Shown here: one piece after another, positions 46,749 to 57,395 of the stretch
How positions within the stretch are numbered: position 1 is the stretch's first letter
Layout of the letters: each line of letters opens with the position of its first letter
NCBI GenBank assembly: GCA_916613615.1
Contig: OU744727.1
Coordinates: 16,624,093-16,688,092, forward strand
DNA length: 64,000 bases
Direction of reading: 5' to 3'
Origin: Steromphala cineraria
Lineage: Eukaryota; Mollusca; Gastropoda; Trochida; Trochidae
Position numbers and translations under genes: made by a program
Notes under the pieces: model-generated
The model's input: the letters and a program-made list of their open reading frames with translations, nothing else
Databases searched by the model: none
Told to the model about the DNA's origin: nothing

Positions 46749-47165
46749 CACTGTGTATAACCTTACACCGGAACTAGCGAGGTGTACGGCGGAGAAATGT
46801 TGCTAGCGAGGAGCGTGATCGCAAACGGGATCACTAAAAAGAAATCATCGCCGTTTCATCAACTTTTTCTATGTTATTATCATGTCCGAGACATAACTAT
46901 TTAATGTCATATCCTGTTCATAGTCAGATATAGCAAATATGTCAATAAGTACAGCATTACTCGCAACTGTCATTGTTACTGTCCCTTGGATACAGAATGA
47001 CAAGCACATACATTTTACTAAGTATGTGTGCTAAAATTACCACATGATATTGATTATTTGAAAGTTATGAAGTAAAATATTACCTAACTTTCGATTTCGG
47101 CTCCTCGCTAGCAACATTTCTCGGCCGTACACCCCGCTTGTTCCGGTGTACGGTTATACACAGTG
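46749..47165. mobile_element. MITE, 417 bp, CACTGTG ends with 5-bp ATACC duplication (Transib/RAG-like)
   Basis: Inverted ends of about 68 bp (46,749-46,816 and 47,098-47,165; four mismatches by eye) start CACTGTGTATAACC and finish GGTTATACACAGTG. ATACC lies directly outside both ends (46,744-46,748 and 47,166-47,170). Terminal CAC(T)GTG plus a 5-bp duplication is what Transib and RAG-type transposases leave; CACAGTG is also the V(D)J recombination heptamer. Chapaev/CACTA elements also begin CACT but make shorter duplications. No ORF inside, so it is non-autonomous. Confidence 0.82.
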
Positions 47166-47309
47166 ATACCTGTCTATCAGGACCTTGAATCACTCTGCAG
47201 ACAGCATTTCATGAGGGGCGAAGGACAAAGCTCCAGTTTTAGGATGCTACTGGCCGTCTGCTCGAATCGAAATTGAAAATGCTGATAAATAATGCATCAT
47301 TTATAGAGG

Positions 47310-47451
47310 TTATCATGCGAGTGTGTTTTGGGAACGTAAATATCCTGCATTAGGAATAAACATTGTATTGTGCGAGCCTTGGCGAGCTAAATACATAGTG
47401 TTTATTCCTAATGCAGGATATTTACGATCCCAAAACACACGAGTATGATAA
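47310..47451. repeat. Long hairpin, about 60-bp arms
   Basis: The left arm TTATCATGCGAGTGTGTTTT... and right arm ...AAAACACACGAGTATGATAA pair almost completely, with central CTGCATTAGGAATAAAC / GTTTATTCCTAATGCAG. The loop holds GCGAGCCTTGGCGAGC. No coding potential. Likely a foldback MITE. Confidence 0.9.
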
Positions 47452-47512
47452 ATTCTTTATCATACAATGTCATTTTAAAATTTAATTCGAAAAAATGCCT
47501 GATAATACTATT

Positions 47513-48590
47513 TAGGTCTTCAAGACAAAGTCTGGAAGACCTATTGTATTTATCCGATTTCTTCAAGTTCTTTTTTTCTTTTTCTATTATTATTATTTGT
47601 ACTTTTTTTGTGAATCAACTGCAGCCCAAACGGCTGCTCCGAATTGGACAAAACTTTGCCTGCAGATACCCTTTACCCTGGAATAGACATGTTAAGCTTT
47701 TGGGCAAAATCGGTTCATTCTTTAAGGGTCCAGTTCGAATCCAAAATCGAAAATTTAACATTGATTTTTTTTTCAAAATGCACTTAGAGACTTGAATTCG
47801 TAGGTCACGTGGTTTGTCCGCCATCTTGCTTTTAGTGCATTTTCGACTGTCTGACCCCACCCGCCTTTGACAATCTTCTCCTCTGAAGATACTTGCACAG
47901 TTTAATAGTGCTAACGTTAATACTTTTTGTGCTGTGACCTTTCAAAGTTGACCAAAATCTGAAAATCGCCAACTTCAAGGGCAGATAACTCAAAAACCGG
48001 ACCATAGAACTTAATGATTTTTGCATGAGACTTAGACATTAGCAAGGATTCAAGATAAAAGAATAAAATCTGTCGCGAACAGTCATTTCCGGTCCTGAGG
48101 AAGGGTCAAAGTTTGCATTTTTGAAAACGGATGTTTTGGTGGGTATGTTTAAAAAACCCTTGTATATTAACGACACATGTTAAATACTTGTTCTATATAT
48201 CAAATGAAATATAAAAGATTATACAATCTTTGATAAATCTAGATTAAACATTAACATTGCATTTCGAGCACTTAAATATGATCAATCTTACTTTCGTTTT
48301 GAATGATTCTGATATATGAATGATTGAAAACTGTAGTTTATTGGCAATAAAACACTAGGCAATGTTTATCATCAGGCAGCAACAAGACTGTATAACCTGA
48401 GATGATTCATGTTTGCAGCCATGATGAATTTTCGGGAAAGGCTTAAAAGTTGAATATCAAGTGAAATGTGATTCTTTTCATAATGTATTAGTAACTGTTT
48501 ACCTCTTAGACAAAAAGTCATGTGAAGGTCAATCCTGTGTGAAGGTCAAACAGGAAGTCTTGAAGACCTAAGTACTGCCGCGGCAGTCCT
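47513..48590. mobile_element. Repeat element bounded by TAGGTCTTCAAGAC inverted pair
   Basis: TAGGTCTTCAAGAC (47,513-47,526) is inverted at 48,557-48,570. The right side continues with a perfect palindrome ACTGCCGCGGCAGT (48,574-48,587). The interior starts GTCTGGAAGACCTATTG and a CT/ATT-rich run, a layout I associate with a common molluscan repeat. No transposase ORF. The frames on both strands at 47,445-48,026 are not protein-like. Confidence 0.6.
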
Positions 48591-49331
48591 AGTTTGATAG
48601 TTGAAATTATTTTAAGATTCGCGCATTGATATATGCAAATGAATAGAGCAATGACGCTGACGGTGAATTGACAAATTATAATTCATCCTTATATATGCCT
48701 TTAATTGCCGTTTGAGTTATTTTGTCACGACTCCAAAGTTTTGAAATTTTAAAAATCTATAAAATACGATGATTTTAAAAATTAGACACATTTCAAATTG
48801 TCCTTGGCGGGATCGAGCTGACGTTCTTTAATCCGACGTCATCGAGAGGATTCTCAATATCACCAAGGGGCAAGAGTTGCTTCCCTTCGCTTACGTGACA
48901 ATGGCAGCTTGCGTTAAGACAGCGGTTGAACGAACATTGATGGCCGGAGAGCTAAACTAGATGATTGTCTGTGGATTTCCGCATCCAAACTAAACAATAT
49001 TAAAGTAAAGAACACCGGAGATGGGTAATGACGTGTTTGAACATGAGACTTGAACTGCCTTTGGTACCTGTGAGTAAAATTGTTCGGTCGGTTTCATTCA
49101 AATCGTGATGACAGTGTTTTAGCACTGCTAAGTCATACATATGGATAAAGACCCATACAGTTTTGTTGTTATTTCTTAGATTAATGTTTATGCAATGTAT
49201 CAATTATATTGTAATGCCTCTCTCCGTTAAGAAGTTCCGACCTTGACCTTTGAAATTTGCATCGGTATCCGTATATGACCCTTAGCCACGCCCAACGGAT
49301 ATCGAAAATATCCTTGGGCTTTTTTTATGCT
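48591..49331. other. Non-coding stretch upstream of LINE-B 3' end
   Basis: No gene or repeat recognised. Contains short less AT-rich stretches near 48,800-48,960 without an ORF. Confidence 0.35.
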
Positions 49332-49342
49332 GAGAACACTAT
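49332..49342. repeat. LINE-B target site duplication, 3' side
   Basis: GAGAACACTAT here is repeated exactly at 54,402-54,412 on the far side of LINE-B. An 11-bp perfect duplication shows a target-primed insertion that is recent. Confidence 0.9.
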
Positions 49343-49362
49343 AACAAGAACAAGAACAAGAA
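49343..49362 (-). repeat. LINE-B 3' tail, CTTGTT-type repeats
   Basis: Read on the minus strand the element ends AATAAACTTCTTGTTCTTGTTC... with about three hexamer units instead of poly(A). Such short repeat tails guide slippage at the start of reverse transcription in CR1/L2-group elements. Confidence 0.85.
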
Positions 49363-49455
49363 GTTTATTTGTATATCAGGCCTCGTGGCCAAAAGTACAA
49401 TATTTACACTATATATTCATCGTTTAGCGCATGTACAGGAGTCATTTCCATAAAT

Positions 49456-52400
49456 TTACACAGGTAGATTTCGTTTTAAATACAATGCAAGATTTATTAT
49501 TTGTTGTACATTTTTAGTTGAAAGCAACCGTGTGAATTTCTCATGAGTTGGATATGTATAATAATAGTATGGTATAAACTGTTGTCTGCTTTGAGAATAA
49601 TATGGACATTCTAATAAAAAATGAAATTCATCTTCAACTACATTATCATTACATTTCGTACATCTGATCACGGCTTCATCAATATTAACATTGTATCTAC
49701 GTTGTTGAATATTTAATTTATGACTTGAGCATCGAAATTTACATAGAATGCGGATCAAGTCTTTATGTTGAGTTAACTCAAGAATATACTTCTCGGGTTC
49801 AAGAACTGTTTTATAGGCTGAATGATATTTGAGTAAGAGCGAAGAATTAATTCTGTCGTGCCAGGTTTGAAACTGTATATCTTTACATCGTTGTTTAAAA
49901 TATTGGATAAAACTATTTACATGCCCACAATCTTGAGCGATCCATACATAAGAAAACCCGGTCTGCATAAGGAGTACACGTACATGTGACACCCAGTTTA
50001 CATAACCATTGTCATCAAATGACTTCAGCATCTCGTAACATGCCTTAGGATGGCGGTGTGTGTCCATACACACAAGTCTACACCAGTATTTAACACAGCG
50101 ACTGTAATAGTTAACACACATGTTAGTTCTTCCCACTTCCCCAAGTATAGCATTACTAGATACAAATTTGCTAACGCCAAGATATTTTTTAAAGAAAAGG
50201 CTTTGTACCGTCTCAATTTTGTCTCTAACTGTAAAACCCCATATTTCGGATCCGTATAACAGTATTGGTGCAATCTTACTGTCAAAAATTTGCGTTATAA
50301 TCTTGAGTGGGAGAGAAGGGTAGTTCCTGAAAATTCTAAATATAGGGAAACAGGCTTTCTTTGCTTGTAGCGCTAATGTTTCACATGCCCTGGACCATAC
50401 TAGTCTGGATGAAAACATGATTCCTAGATATTTGTAATAAGATACTACTTCCAAATTGTCTCCGCCATAAATCCATTTCTCTGTGCTTTTCAGGTAACCA
50501 CCATTTCTAAAAACAATGATATACGACTTTTCCAAATTTACCTCCAATCCCCATTTATCACAGTAGCATTTTAACTTATCTAGTTTCCTTTGTAGACCAA
50601 TGACAGTGTCATCAACCAGTGTTACATCATCTGCAAAGAGCAAAAGCAAAATATCGTCGACATCATCATTAACAAAGATACCTCTCAGTCCACATTCTCT
50701 CAATTCGTCGACCAATTCATTGATAAAAAATATAAAAAGGACAGGACTTAATATACATCCCTGACGTACGCCGGACGACGTTGTAAATAATTCAGTTTTA
50801 ACATCACCAACTCGGACACATGCCGATACTTTCTCATACATATTTCTTAAGATAGTGAACATCTTTCCATGAACACCCTTTGATAATAGTACGTATAGTA
50901 GTTTATGTCTATTTACAAAATCAAACGCTTTTCTAAAGTCAATGAAAGCGGCATAAAATCTGTGCTTTGGCTTACGTAGATATTTCTGGCATAATGACTG
51001 TAAAACAAAAATGTTGTCAATAGTTGAATAATCGTTTCTAAATCCAGCCTGACATTCGTCTAAATTGTTATTAAGATCAATCCATATCCTTATTCTGCAC
51101 TCGAGAATACTTGTAAAAAGTTTACCCATTGTATTTAAAAGGGAAATTCCACGATAGTTGTTAGGGTTATAAATATCACCTTTCTTATACAAAGGTATTA
51201 TCATGCCTATATTCCAGCTATCTGGGAATATACCACTGTCAAGTACTGAATTAAACAGTATTTCTAAGTACGGTATAATAAAAGCAACATTCTTATAAAA
51301 TTCTGACGGTAAGCCATCCACCCCTGGAGATTTTCCGGATTTAAGCTGATTGATTGCATTTAGAATTTCATCTCTTTGAATGGGTTCTGAAAGGATATCC
51401 AAATTATTACAATCGCCGCATTCCTTACAGTCATGGGCGTTGAGAACGTCTTCAACCTCGACATCGAATTCATCATCTTTCGTAACATTAACAGGATTCA
51501 ACAGGTCTTTAAAATAATCATACCATGACTGTGCTGTGATGGGGGCCTGATTTGTACGGTCTCTGAGTAGCGACTTTATTTTGAACCAGAAGCTCTTACA
51601 ATCCCCGTCCTTTGAAGCTACACTGATTTCCTCGACAACCGAAGAACTATGTTGCTTATGTTTTTCTTTGCATATCTCACGAAACGCCTTCTTAGAATCG
51701 AAATAGTTTTGGAGATTTTCACCTGTACGGCATCTTCGAAACAGATTTAAAAGGTGATATTTTCTATTTTTTGCTGATAAACAGTCCTCATCAAACCATA
51801 GTGGTTGTCGATGTAGAGACTTTGGTACCGACACACTGGCCTTATATTGCATACCTGCATACTGTAAAAGTTCAACTAATTTGTCAGCAGCTTCATTTAC
51901 ATTATGATACACAGAACACAAAAAAGCATCAATAATGACTTTAGCTTCATTTGAACTTTCAAAATTATGTAATTGACTCTGATCTATATCTGACCATTTA
52001 TACTTGATAATTTGCTCACAGTTCATGTCTCTAGACATATTTACTTGACTGATATTATCATACTTGATCTCTAAAGAACATGACACTGGGAGATGGTCTG
52101 ATTCTGTCCTAGAGTGAACAATAAGATCTGATATATATCTGAAACAATTTGTTGTTGCTAACACATAGTCAACAAGACTAGTTCCATTTTTACTGATACA
52201 TGTAAATGACCCTTTTTTGTCCCCCGTTTTTCGACCATTTACAATATGAATTCCCCATACCTTGCAGAGTTCTAATAGTGCTCGCCCGAACTTATTCACA
52301 ACTGAATCTTGTGTCGCCCTTGGTTCACTAAAATCATTGAGCACATACAGGTCAGATAAGGGGAGATAATCTAAATCACTTTCATCTTCATTGAGAAAAT

Positions 52401-52967
52401 CATCATTTGACCCAACCCGGGCATTAAAATCGCCAAGTAGTAAGATATCTGCATCATTACCGTAATGTGACTTTATAGTGACAATTTTAGATTCTAGATC
52501 GTCTATACCATCTGTATCAGGATCTTCATATAATGGAGACTTTTCAGGGAGTATATGTATAAGAAACCAACTATTAGTTTCGCATTGTCAGAAATGTTGG
52601 AGTTTACATTGAAAAATATACAGTTGACCCATTCACTAAAAATACGTTCAAACATACATGCTAAATATTTTCTGATAAACACAGCAACACCACCCGAAAA
52701 ACGCCCAATAGCTTGTTTTCTCCTAGCTTCCGCTGCATACCTGACGTAGTCGGGGAACAGATTGATAATCTTATCATTTTTACTCTGCATTGTCTCTACA
52801 AGACCAAAAATGTCAAACTGCTTACAGAAAGTCATAAATGATTGATCGTTCATGTGGGAAAATATTCCTTGAATGTTCCATACACAAGTCTTGATGCTAG
52901 TCAGGGTTGAGACTGCTCCGCTCCATGTACTAGTATCTACACATGCTTGTGTGCCACGGCCGTCTTC
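49456..52967 (-). pseudogene. LINE-B ORF2: endonuclease / reverse transcriptase, one frameshift
   Basis: The endonuclease begins TCVWNIQGIF (about 52,905-52,876), with GLVET, then after a frameshift near 52,556 LLLGDFNARVG, and ESDHLPV near 52,100. The reverse transcriptase has GKSPGVDGLP, NYRGISLLN, QAGFR, FIDFRKAFD, SGVRQGCILSP and FADD (about 50,626-50,637). The C terminus has a CTKC...HFLLEC Cys/His motif. All catalytic boxes look canonical. The long 962-aa frame seems to start at 52,344 only because a GTG is read as Met; the real frame continues upstream through GDFN to the shift. The first in-frame ATG (52,853) lies after the essential WNIQG motif, so ORF2 has no good AUG of its own. 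Just one indel separates this from an intact protein. Confidence 0.93.
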
Positions 52968-52970
52968 CTA
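52968..52970 (-). other. In-frame UAG between LINE-B ORF1 and ORF2
   Basis: The ORF1 stop is TAG in the context ACA GAA TAG GAA GAC GGC. The frame stays open after it for about 40 codons to the first ATG and on to the frameshift near 52,556. A small hairpin (ACACA...TGTGT) lies about 17 nt downstream. This allows a readthrough fusion. The alternative is a nonsense mutation in a single-ORF element, or a non-AUG start. Confidence 0.75.
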
Positions 52971-54212
52971 TTCTGTAAAAGACGCCCCCTGGCGACCCGA
53001 ACCGCCGTTCCCACTGGGACCAGGAGGCGTCCCTCTCTGGGTCCCAGGAGAATGTCGATTCGGGGGAGCCGGGCGGGCGGTAGAGCGGCGATTAGTGATT
53101 TTTCTTATCTCATCATCACCCCAGACATACACATCCCCATCAATTATCAATTTGTCATAAGAGAGATAAGAGTTTTTGCCTTTTTTGCGTGATTCTACCA
53201 TATGCGGGATTAGTTCCGCCCTTACTTTCCTTACCCGCTCTGTGTAGTCATTAGTAACATAGACTGCCTTATTGCCTTTAAGTTTATCCTTAGACATGTC
53301 ATATACGCTCACCTTATCCTTATAGGATAGAAACTTTACAATGACTGGTTTCTGGACTCCACGACTCCGTAGGCGATGTGCACGCTCGATACCGATCCTG
53401 TCCGAGTTACCCATGCTTAGTTGACGATCAAGAAAGTCTCTAACACGCTGTTCAGTCTCGTCCCATGTCTCGCTGACAGTTCCATCAATTCCATGAATTA
53501 TAAGATTATTTCTTCTGCTTTGGGCTTCTTCTTTATCTATCAGATATTCAAGTTTAGACACTCTTTCTTTTAGTTCCGCATTTTCTGTTCTAAGCTTGGA
53601 GAACTCCTCAAATATATCTTTCCGCACAGTATCGAACTTCTTATTTAGTCCACTTATTTCGGATCTGATAAGTCGCAAAACATCGGCTGTATCATCCTCA
53701 CAGTTGTCGGATTCGTAGTTATCATTTTCACTCGCGAACGGCAATGTTGATTGCTTGTTTGCTCTTTTACGTCCTCTGTTTGTCGTAGATCCTCGACTCC
53801 CACGCCCGGGCCCTGGGTTCATTTCCACATCGGAACACATTTGTAGCAATCGTGGGATAAACGGCATATGTATATAGCCATATATGTTGTTGATGTCAGG
53901 TGTATCGCTTACACAAAATGTCATGTATATTCGCTCGTCAAACTGACAGGTGGGGCGATCGCTAAGTTCATATACAAAGTTTGTAGCACTTACTTGTAGT
54001 ACAAAGTTCAAGATCAGCGGTAACTTCAACTGTCTCATTAGGAAATGACCAGCAATGTACAATTCTCTCACATTTCGAAGTCGATCTCGTCTACATGGTA
54101 GAAAACAGCCAATGTGTCCACGCCAGCTTTCAATCGAGTTGCCCATTTCGCACGTGCAATCGGTGACGGACAGATGATTGACAGCTATTGACAGCACTTG
54201 ATTTCTCAACAC
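52968..54212 (-). CDS. LINE-B ORF1: 2A peptide plus L1-type RNA-binding protein
   Basis: A 414-aa frame. Residues 1-127 are a leader with Cys and hydrophobic residues (an internal MGNSIES at 23 could be an alternative start). Residues 128-135 are DVEMNPGP, a canonical 2A motif preceded by RLLQMCS. After it come a basic stretch (GRKRANKQ), an acidic patch, a coiled coil (about 178-232), an L1 ORF1p-like RRM starting RRNNLIIHGID (233-300), the C-terminal domain with RVRKVRAELIP (305-365), and a Pro/Gly-rich basic tail. The expected products are a leader peptide ending in ...NPG and a processed ORF1p starting with Pro. It ends at a UAG followed directly by the in-frame ORF2. Role: RNA-binding chaperone of the element. 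Confidence 0.93.
   Translation of the reverse strand: MLRNQVLSIAVNHLSVTDCTCEMGNSIESWRGHIGCFLPCRRDRLRNVRELYIAGHFLMRQLKLPLILNFVLQVSATNFVYELSDRPTCQFDERIYMTFCVSDTPDINNIYGYIHMPFIPRLLQMCSDVEMNPGPGRGSRGSTTNRGRKRANKQSTLPFASENDNYESDNCEDDTADVLRLIRSEISGLNKKFDTVRKDIFEEFSKLRTENAELKERVSKLEYLIDKEEAQSRRNNLIIHGIDGTVSETWDETEQRVRDFLDRQLSMGNSDRIGIERAHRLRSRGVQKPVIVKFLSYKDKVSVYDMSKDKLKGNKAVYVTNDYTERVRKVRAELIPHMVESRKKGKNSYLSYDKLIIDGDVYVWGDDEIRKITNRRSTARPAPPNRHSPGTQRGTPPGPSGNGGSGRQGASFTE
53808..53831 (-). other. 2A-like ribosome-skipping motif (DVEMNPGP)
   Basis: The eight codons for D-V-E-M-N-P-G-P fit the strict D(V/I)ExNPGP consensus at which ribosomes skip the Gly-Pro bond. 2A-like motifs are known in trypanosome L1Tc and in several CR1/L2-group LINEs of invertebrates, always near the ORF1 N terminus, as here. 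Skipping would fall between residues 134 and 135. Confidence 0.92.
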
Positions 54213-54401
54213 TTGAACTATGTTTCAACTCACAATGACAGAAAATCACAACCGATCGTGCATATTTCAGTTCGGACATAAACCCTGGGCACTCTATAGG
54301 GACTCTATTCTAGAAATATGTACCTGGGAATGCATTTTTGTGCATTTTTGGATGATTGTTCGTCAGCTCGATGTGGACACGTCCTGACACCCTGACGCAT
54401 G

Positions 54402-54412
54402 GAGAACACTAT
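54402..54412. repeat. LINE-B target site duplication, 5' side
   Basis: Exact second copy of GAGAACACTAT, fixing the 5' end of LINE-B at 54,401. Confidence 0.9.
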
Positions 54413-54654
54413 CCATTGTATGATAAATGCATTTACATGTACTTCTATAGTACATTATGTGAAAAAAATTGAACTGAACATTAAAGATGAATTTAGACAG
54501 AAATTTTTTAAACCTGTTTGCAAAAAGTCTATACTTATACTGGTATGTTTACATAACATATCCAAAACAAATAAAATTATAAAATCTACATGTTTTGTTG
54601 TCAGTCATGGTCAAGTTCACTTCTACATATAGGGGTGGCCTGTTTTTTCTTGGT

Positions 54655-54812
54655 ATGCCTACACTCTTATTGAGACTGTAGGCAGATTGAGTTGTAGGCA
54701 GACTGAGTGTAAACCAACACGCCATTGTTCATTATGCCTGCACTCTTATTGAGACTGTAGGCAGATTGAGTTGTAGGCAGACTGAGTGTAAACCAACACG
54801 CCATTGTTCATT
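54655..54812. repeat. Two 79-bp tandem copies, nearly identical
   Basis: Copies 54,655-54,733 and 54,734-54,812 differ at one position by eye; a third starts (ATGCG) and breaks off. Each contains GAGACTGTAGGCAGATTGAG and TGTAGGCAGACTGAG. Inverted, related words occur at 46,025-46,060, so this is a dispersed repeat family. Confidence 0.95.
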
Positions 54813-56225
54813 ATGCGATACTAGCTTGTTCATCATGGGATGCCTATTTTATGGAAAACAAATCAAACATTATTAATACTTTCACATTAGTCATTTATGA
54901 AGATTCATGACTAGATCACGTATTTGTGCTTACCAATTACACTGATGGACATTTATATTGGATGAGTGTGATGAAAGTGACATATACACATGATGGAAAC
55001 TCTAATACAGAGCAAAACATTCTAAATAATGAAATAATGTGACCTTTTAGAAGCAGAAACATTAAACTAGTAGTAATATTTTTGTATATTACATTACGTT
55101 CAGATTGAACACTTCAGCATTCATTATATACATGTATGTTAAAGTCAGGAATTAGGAGTTAGGATTTTTTGTTTTCAAAAAGTTATATGCATCATTTTTA
55201 AATTCTACAATGTGTGTCGTCAATAAATTCAGTTTTTATTTCCCAGTCAGATCATTCGTTGATTTGTGCTCAACATAAACATCTGCGGTAATAGGTCTGA
55301 TTCCTTTCTTTCTACTAAAGTGTAGATGTCACATATATAGGAAATATATTTAGTAAATGTCATATGACTTGATCCTTGGATACAAAGAGAAAAATAAGCA
55401 ATCAATAAGCGGGAAGGTTTCACACAAAATATATCTTGTAATAAAACAGCATCTAATCTTTAAGCTAGAGCCCAATCTTCGCCATTTAAACGCCAAATTA
55501 TCATCAAATTGGCCTGTTCATATGGAGGCAAATGAAAAAGATTAGGTCCGCGCTAATGTTTTGTTCATATTTGTAGCAATCAAGCCAGAACACATTGTAT
55601 TGAACATCAGATAAATTATGTGAAGTTGTCGCCTAAGAAAAATAGTCACCAACAGAAAACAATTGATAACCTTTATTTGAGAATGTCGAATGAACAAAGC
55701 ACTTTCTTGTGTTGCTGATACATTTGAAGCACTTATTACCTGATACAGTTCACCGATATGCATGAAAAAAATGACCTTATTGGCCTAACAGGGCAACAAC
55801 AATGTAAAAGAAGTATTTACCTGAGTAAATGTATGCAAAGATGTCTATATTCTCTCTGTCCTTGAATGCTTAATGAGGCTATTAGCTTGAGCCTAATGCT
55901 TCCATTCATTAATAAATAGACAATATCGCATTCTTGCTTCTTTGAAGCCAGGGAAAACCGCTGTCCTTTTTCCATTAGTGGAATACCCATCTATTGTTGT
56001 TATTAGTGGAAAGTACATTTGTAATTTGGTACACGACAAACTAATCGATGAAAACAGGTCCAACGTGTCAATTCTGGTTTTTTACATTATTTAACATAAT
56101 TGTTATTGATAATATATGGTTCGTCTAATACCATGTAATATCTTGATAAATCAGGTCTCTGACATGCAATTTGATACTACATACATACATCATAACGACA
56201 CACACAACTGCACAATTCCATTTCC
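54813..56225. other. Non-coding stretch
   Basis: No supportable gene, RNA or repeat boundary; short AT-driven frames only. Confidence 0.4.
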
Positions 56226-56373
56226 TACCATACCATACCATACCATACCATACCATACCATACCATACCATACCATACCATACCATACCATACCATACCA
56301 TACCATACCATACCATACCATACCATACCATACCATACCATACCATACCATACCATACCATACCATACCATAC
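56226..56373. repeat. (TACCA)n pentanucleotide array, about 29.6 copies
   Basis: A perfect run of TACCA units with no interruption. Because five is not a multiple of three, every frame translates to the same pentapeptide pattern (PYHTI on plus, YGMVW on minus), which creates the false ORFs here. Confidence 0.99.
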
Positions 56374-57395
56374 ACAAAAAATATACCCTAAATGTACCAC
56401 GTTAAACCAAACAAACACTATAATTCACCATGATACCTTTCCAATATCAAACGACACCACATCGAACCATTCCATGCCACACAGTACCATGCCTAGCTTT
56501 CAAAACAATACCATACCATACTAGACAATACCACACCACATAAAACACCACACAACATGATACCATATTAATATACAAGAATATACGTCATACCAGGTCA
56601 AATGATCAAACCTTCTCATGCCCTTTCGCAAACTAGTACTGCAATTTCATATATCCCCAAGCAGCAAAGCAAAGCAACAAGTCATAACTAACTTATAACA
56701 CTTTTGCCACACTACTCGACCACAACACAATAACTATACCGCACTAGTCTAACATCAAACAATACTAAACTAATCCACACTACCGTCATCACATCATACC
56801 ACCATCATTTTACGAAGTTACCCATCGTTACGTCATCACATCCCACCACCTCACAACATCGTCATGACATCATACCTACACCACACCACATCACACAACA
56901 ATGAAATCATACCCCACAACGACATCACACCACACCACACCACACCACACCACAATGAAATCATACCACACAACGACACAGCACAATGAATTCATATCAC
57001 ACAACGACACCACACCACACCACACACAACACAACACAACGAAATCATACCATCCAACAACAACATAACAATATACCACAACACAGAGACTATAACAAAA
57101 CAATATGTTAGATAACATCACACAACCCCCACTACACTACAGCAACATACAACAACACAACATTACACCGCACTACCTGTCATGACATCACACCACAACA
57201 TACCACAACACAACGACATACCATAACACAACAATGTTAGATGACATCACACCAGCCCCACTGCACTACAACAACATACAACACAACATTATACCGCAAT
57301 ATCCGCAACCCCAACCACACCACATCATCATATCACATCACACCACATTATCACATCACAACAACACAACATTATGCCGCACCACACATAAATCA
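56374..57395. repeat. C/A-rich, G-poor degenerate repeat tract
   Basis: About 1 kb where the plus strand is built of ACCACA, CAACA and CATCACA words with very little G. It abuts the TACCA array and probably grew from the same kind of replication slippage, then decayed. A minus-strand Val/Cys/Tyr-rich ORF (56,891-57,121) is an artefact of it. Confidence 0.85.

Larger units (their letters stand above)
49343..54401 (-). mobile_element. LINE-B: full-length non-LTR retrotransposon, 5.06 kb, with 2A site
   Basis: On the minus strand: 5' UTR of about 190 bp (54,401-54,213), ORF1 (54,212-52,968), UAG, ORF2 in the same frame (from 52,967), a single frameshift near 52,556, ORF2 end at 49,456, then a short 3' UTR ending in a CTTGTT-type hexamer tail at 49,343-49,362. 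It is flanked by an 11-bp duplication. The ORF2 type is that of the CR1/L2/Jockey branch, while ORF1 has an L1-like core. Apart from the frameshift and the UAG the copy is intact, so it inserted recently. Confidence 0.95.

Noticed and set aside
47615..48026. Overlapping minus ORFs in the 47.5-48.6 kb repeat
   Set aside because: They lie inside a repeat element with inverted ends and share no transposase features.
52342..52344. Start codon of the 962-aa LINE-B ORF2 frame
   Set aside because: The codon is GTG inside the endonuclease; the frame clearly continues upstream through GDFNARVG to the frameshift near 52,556.
56125..56524. Pentapeptide-repeat proteins (PYHTI / YGMVW)
   Set aside because: All frames of a pure TACCA array are open; no start context or flanking coding sequence supports a gene.
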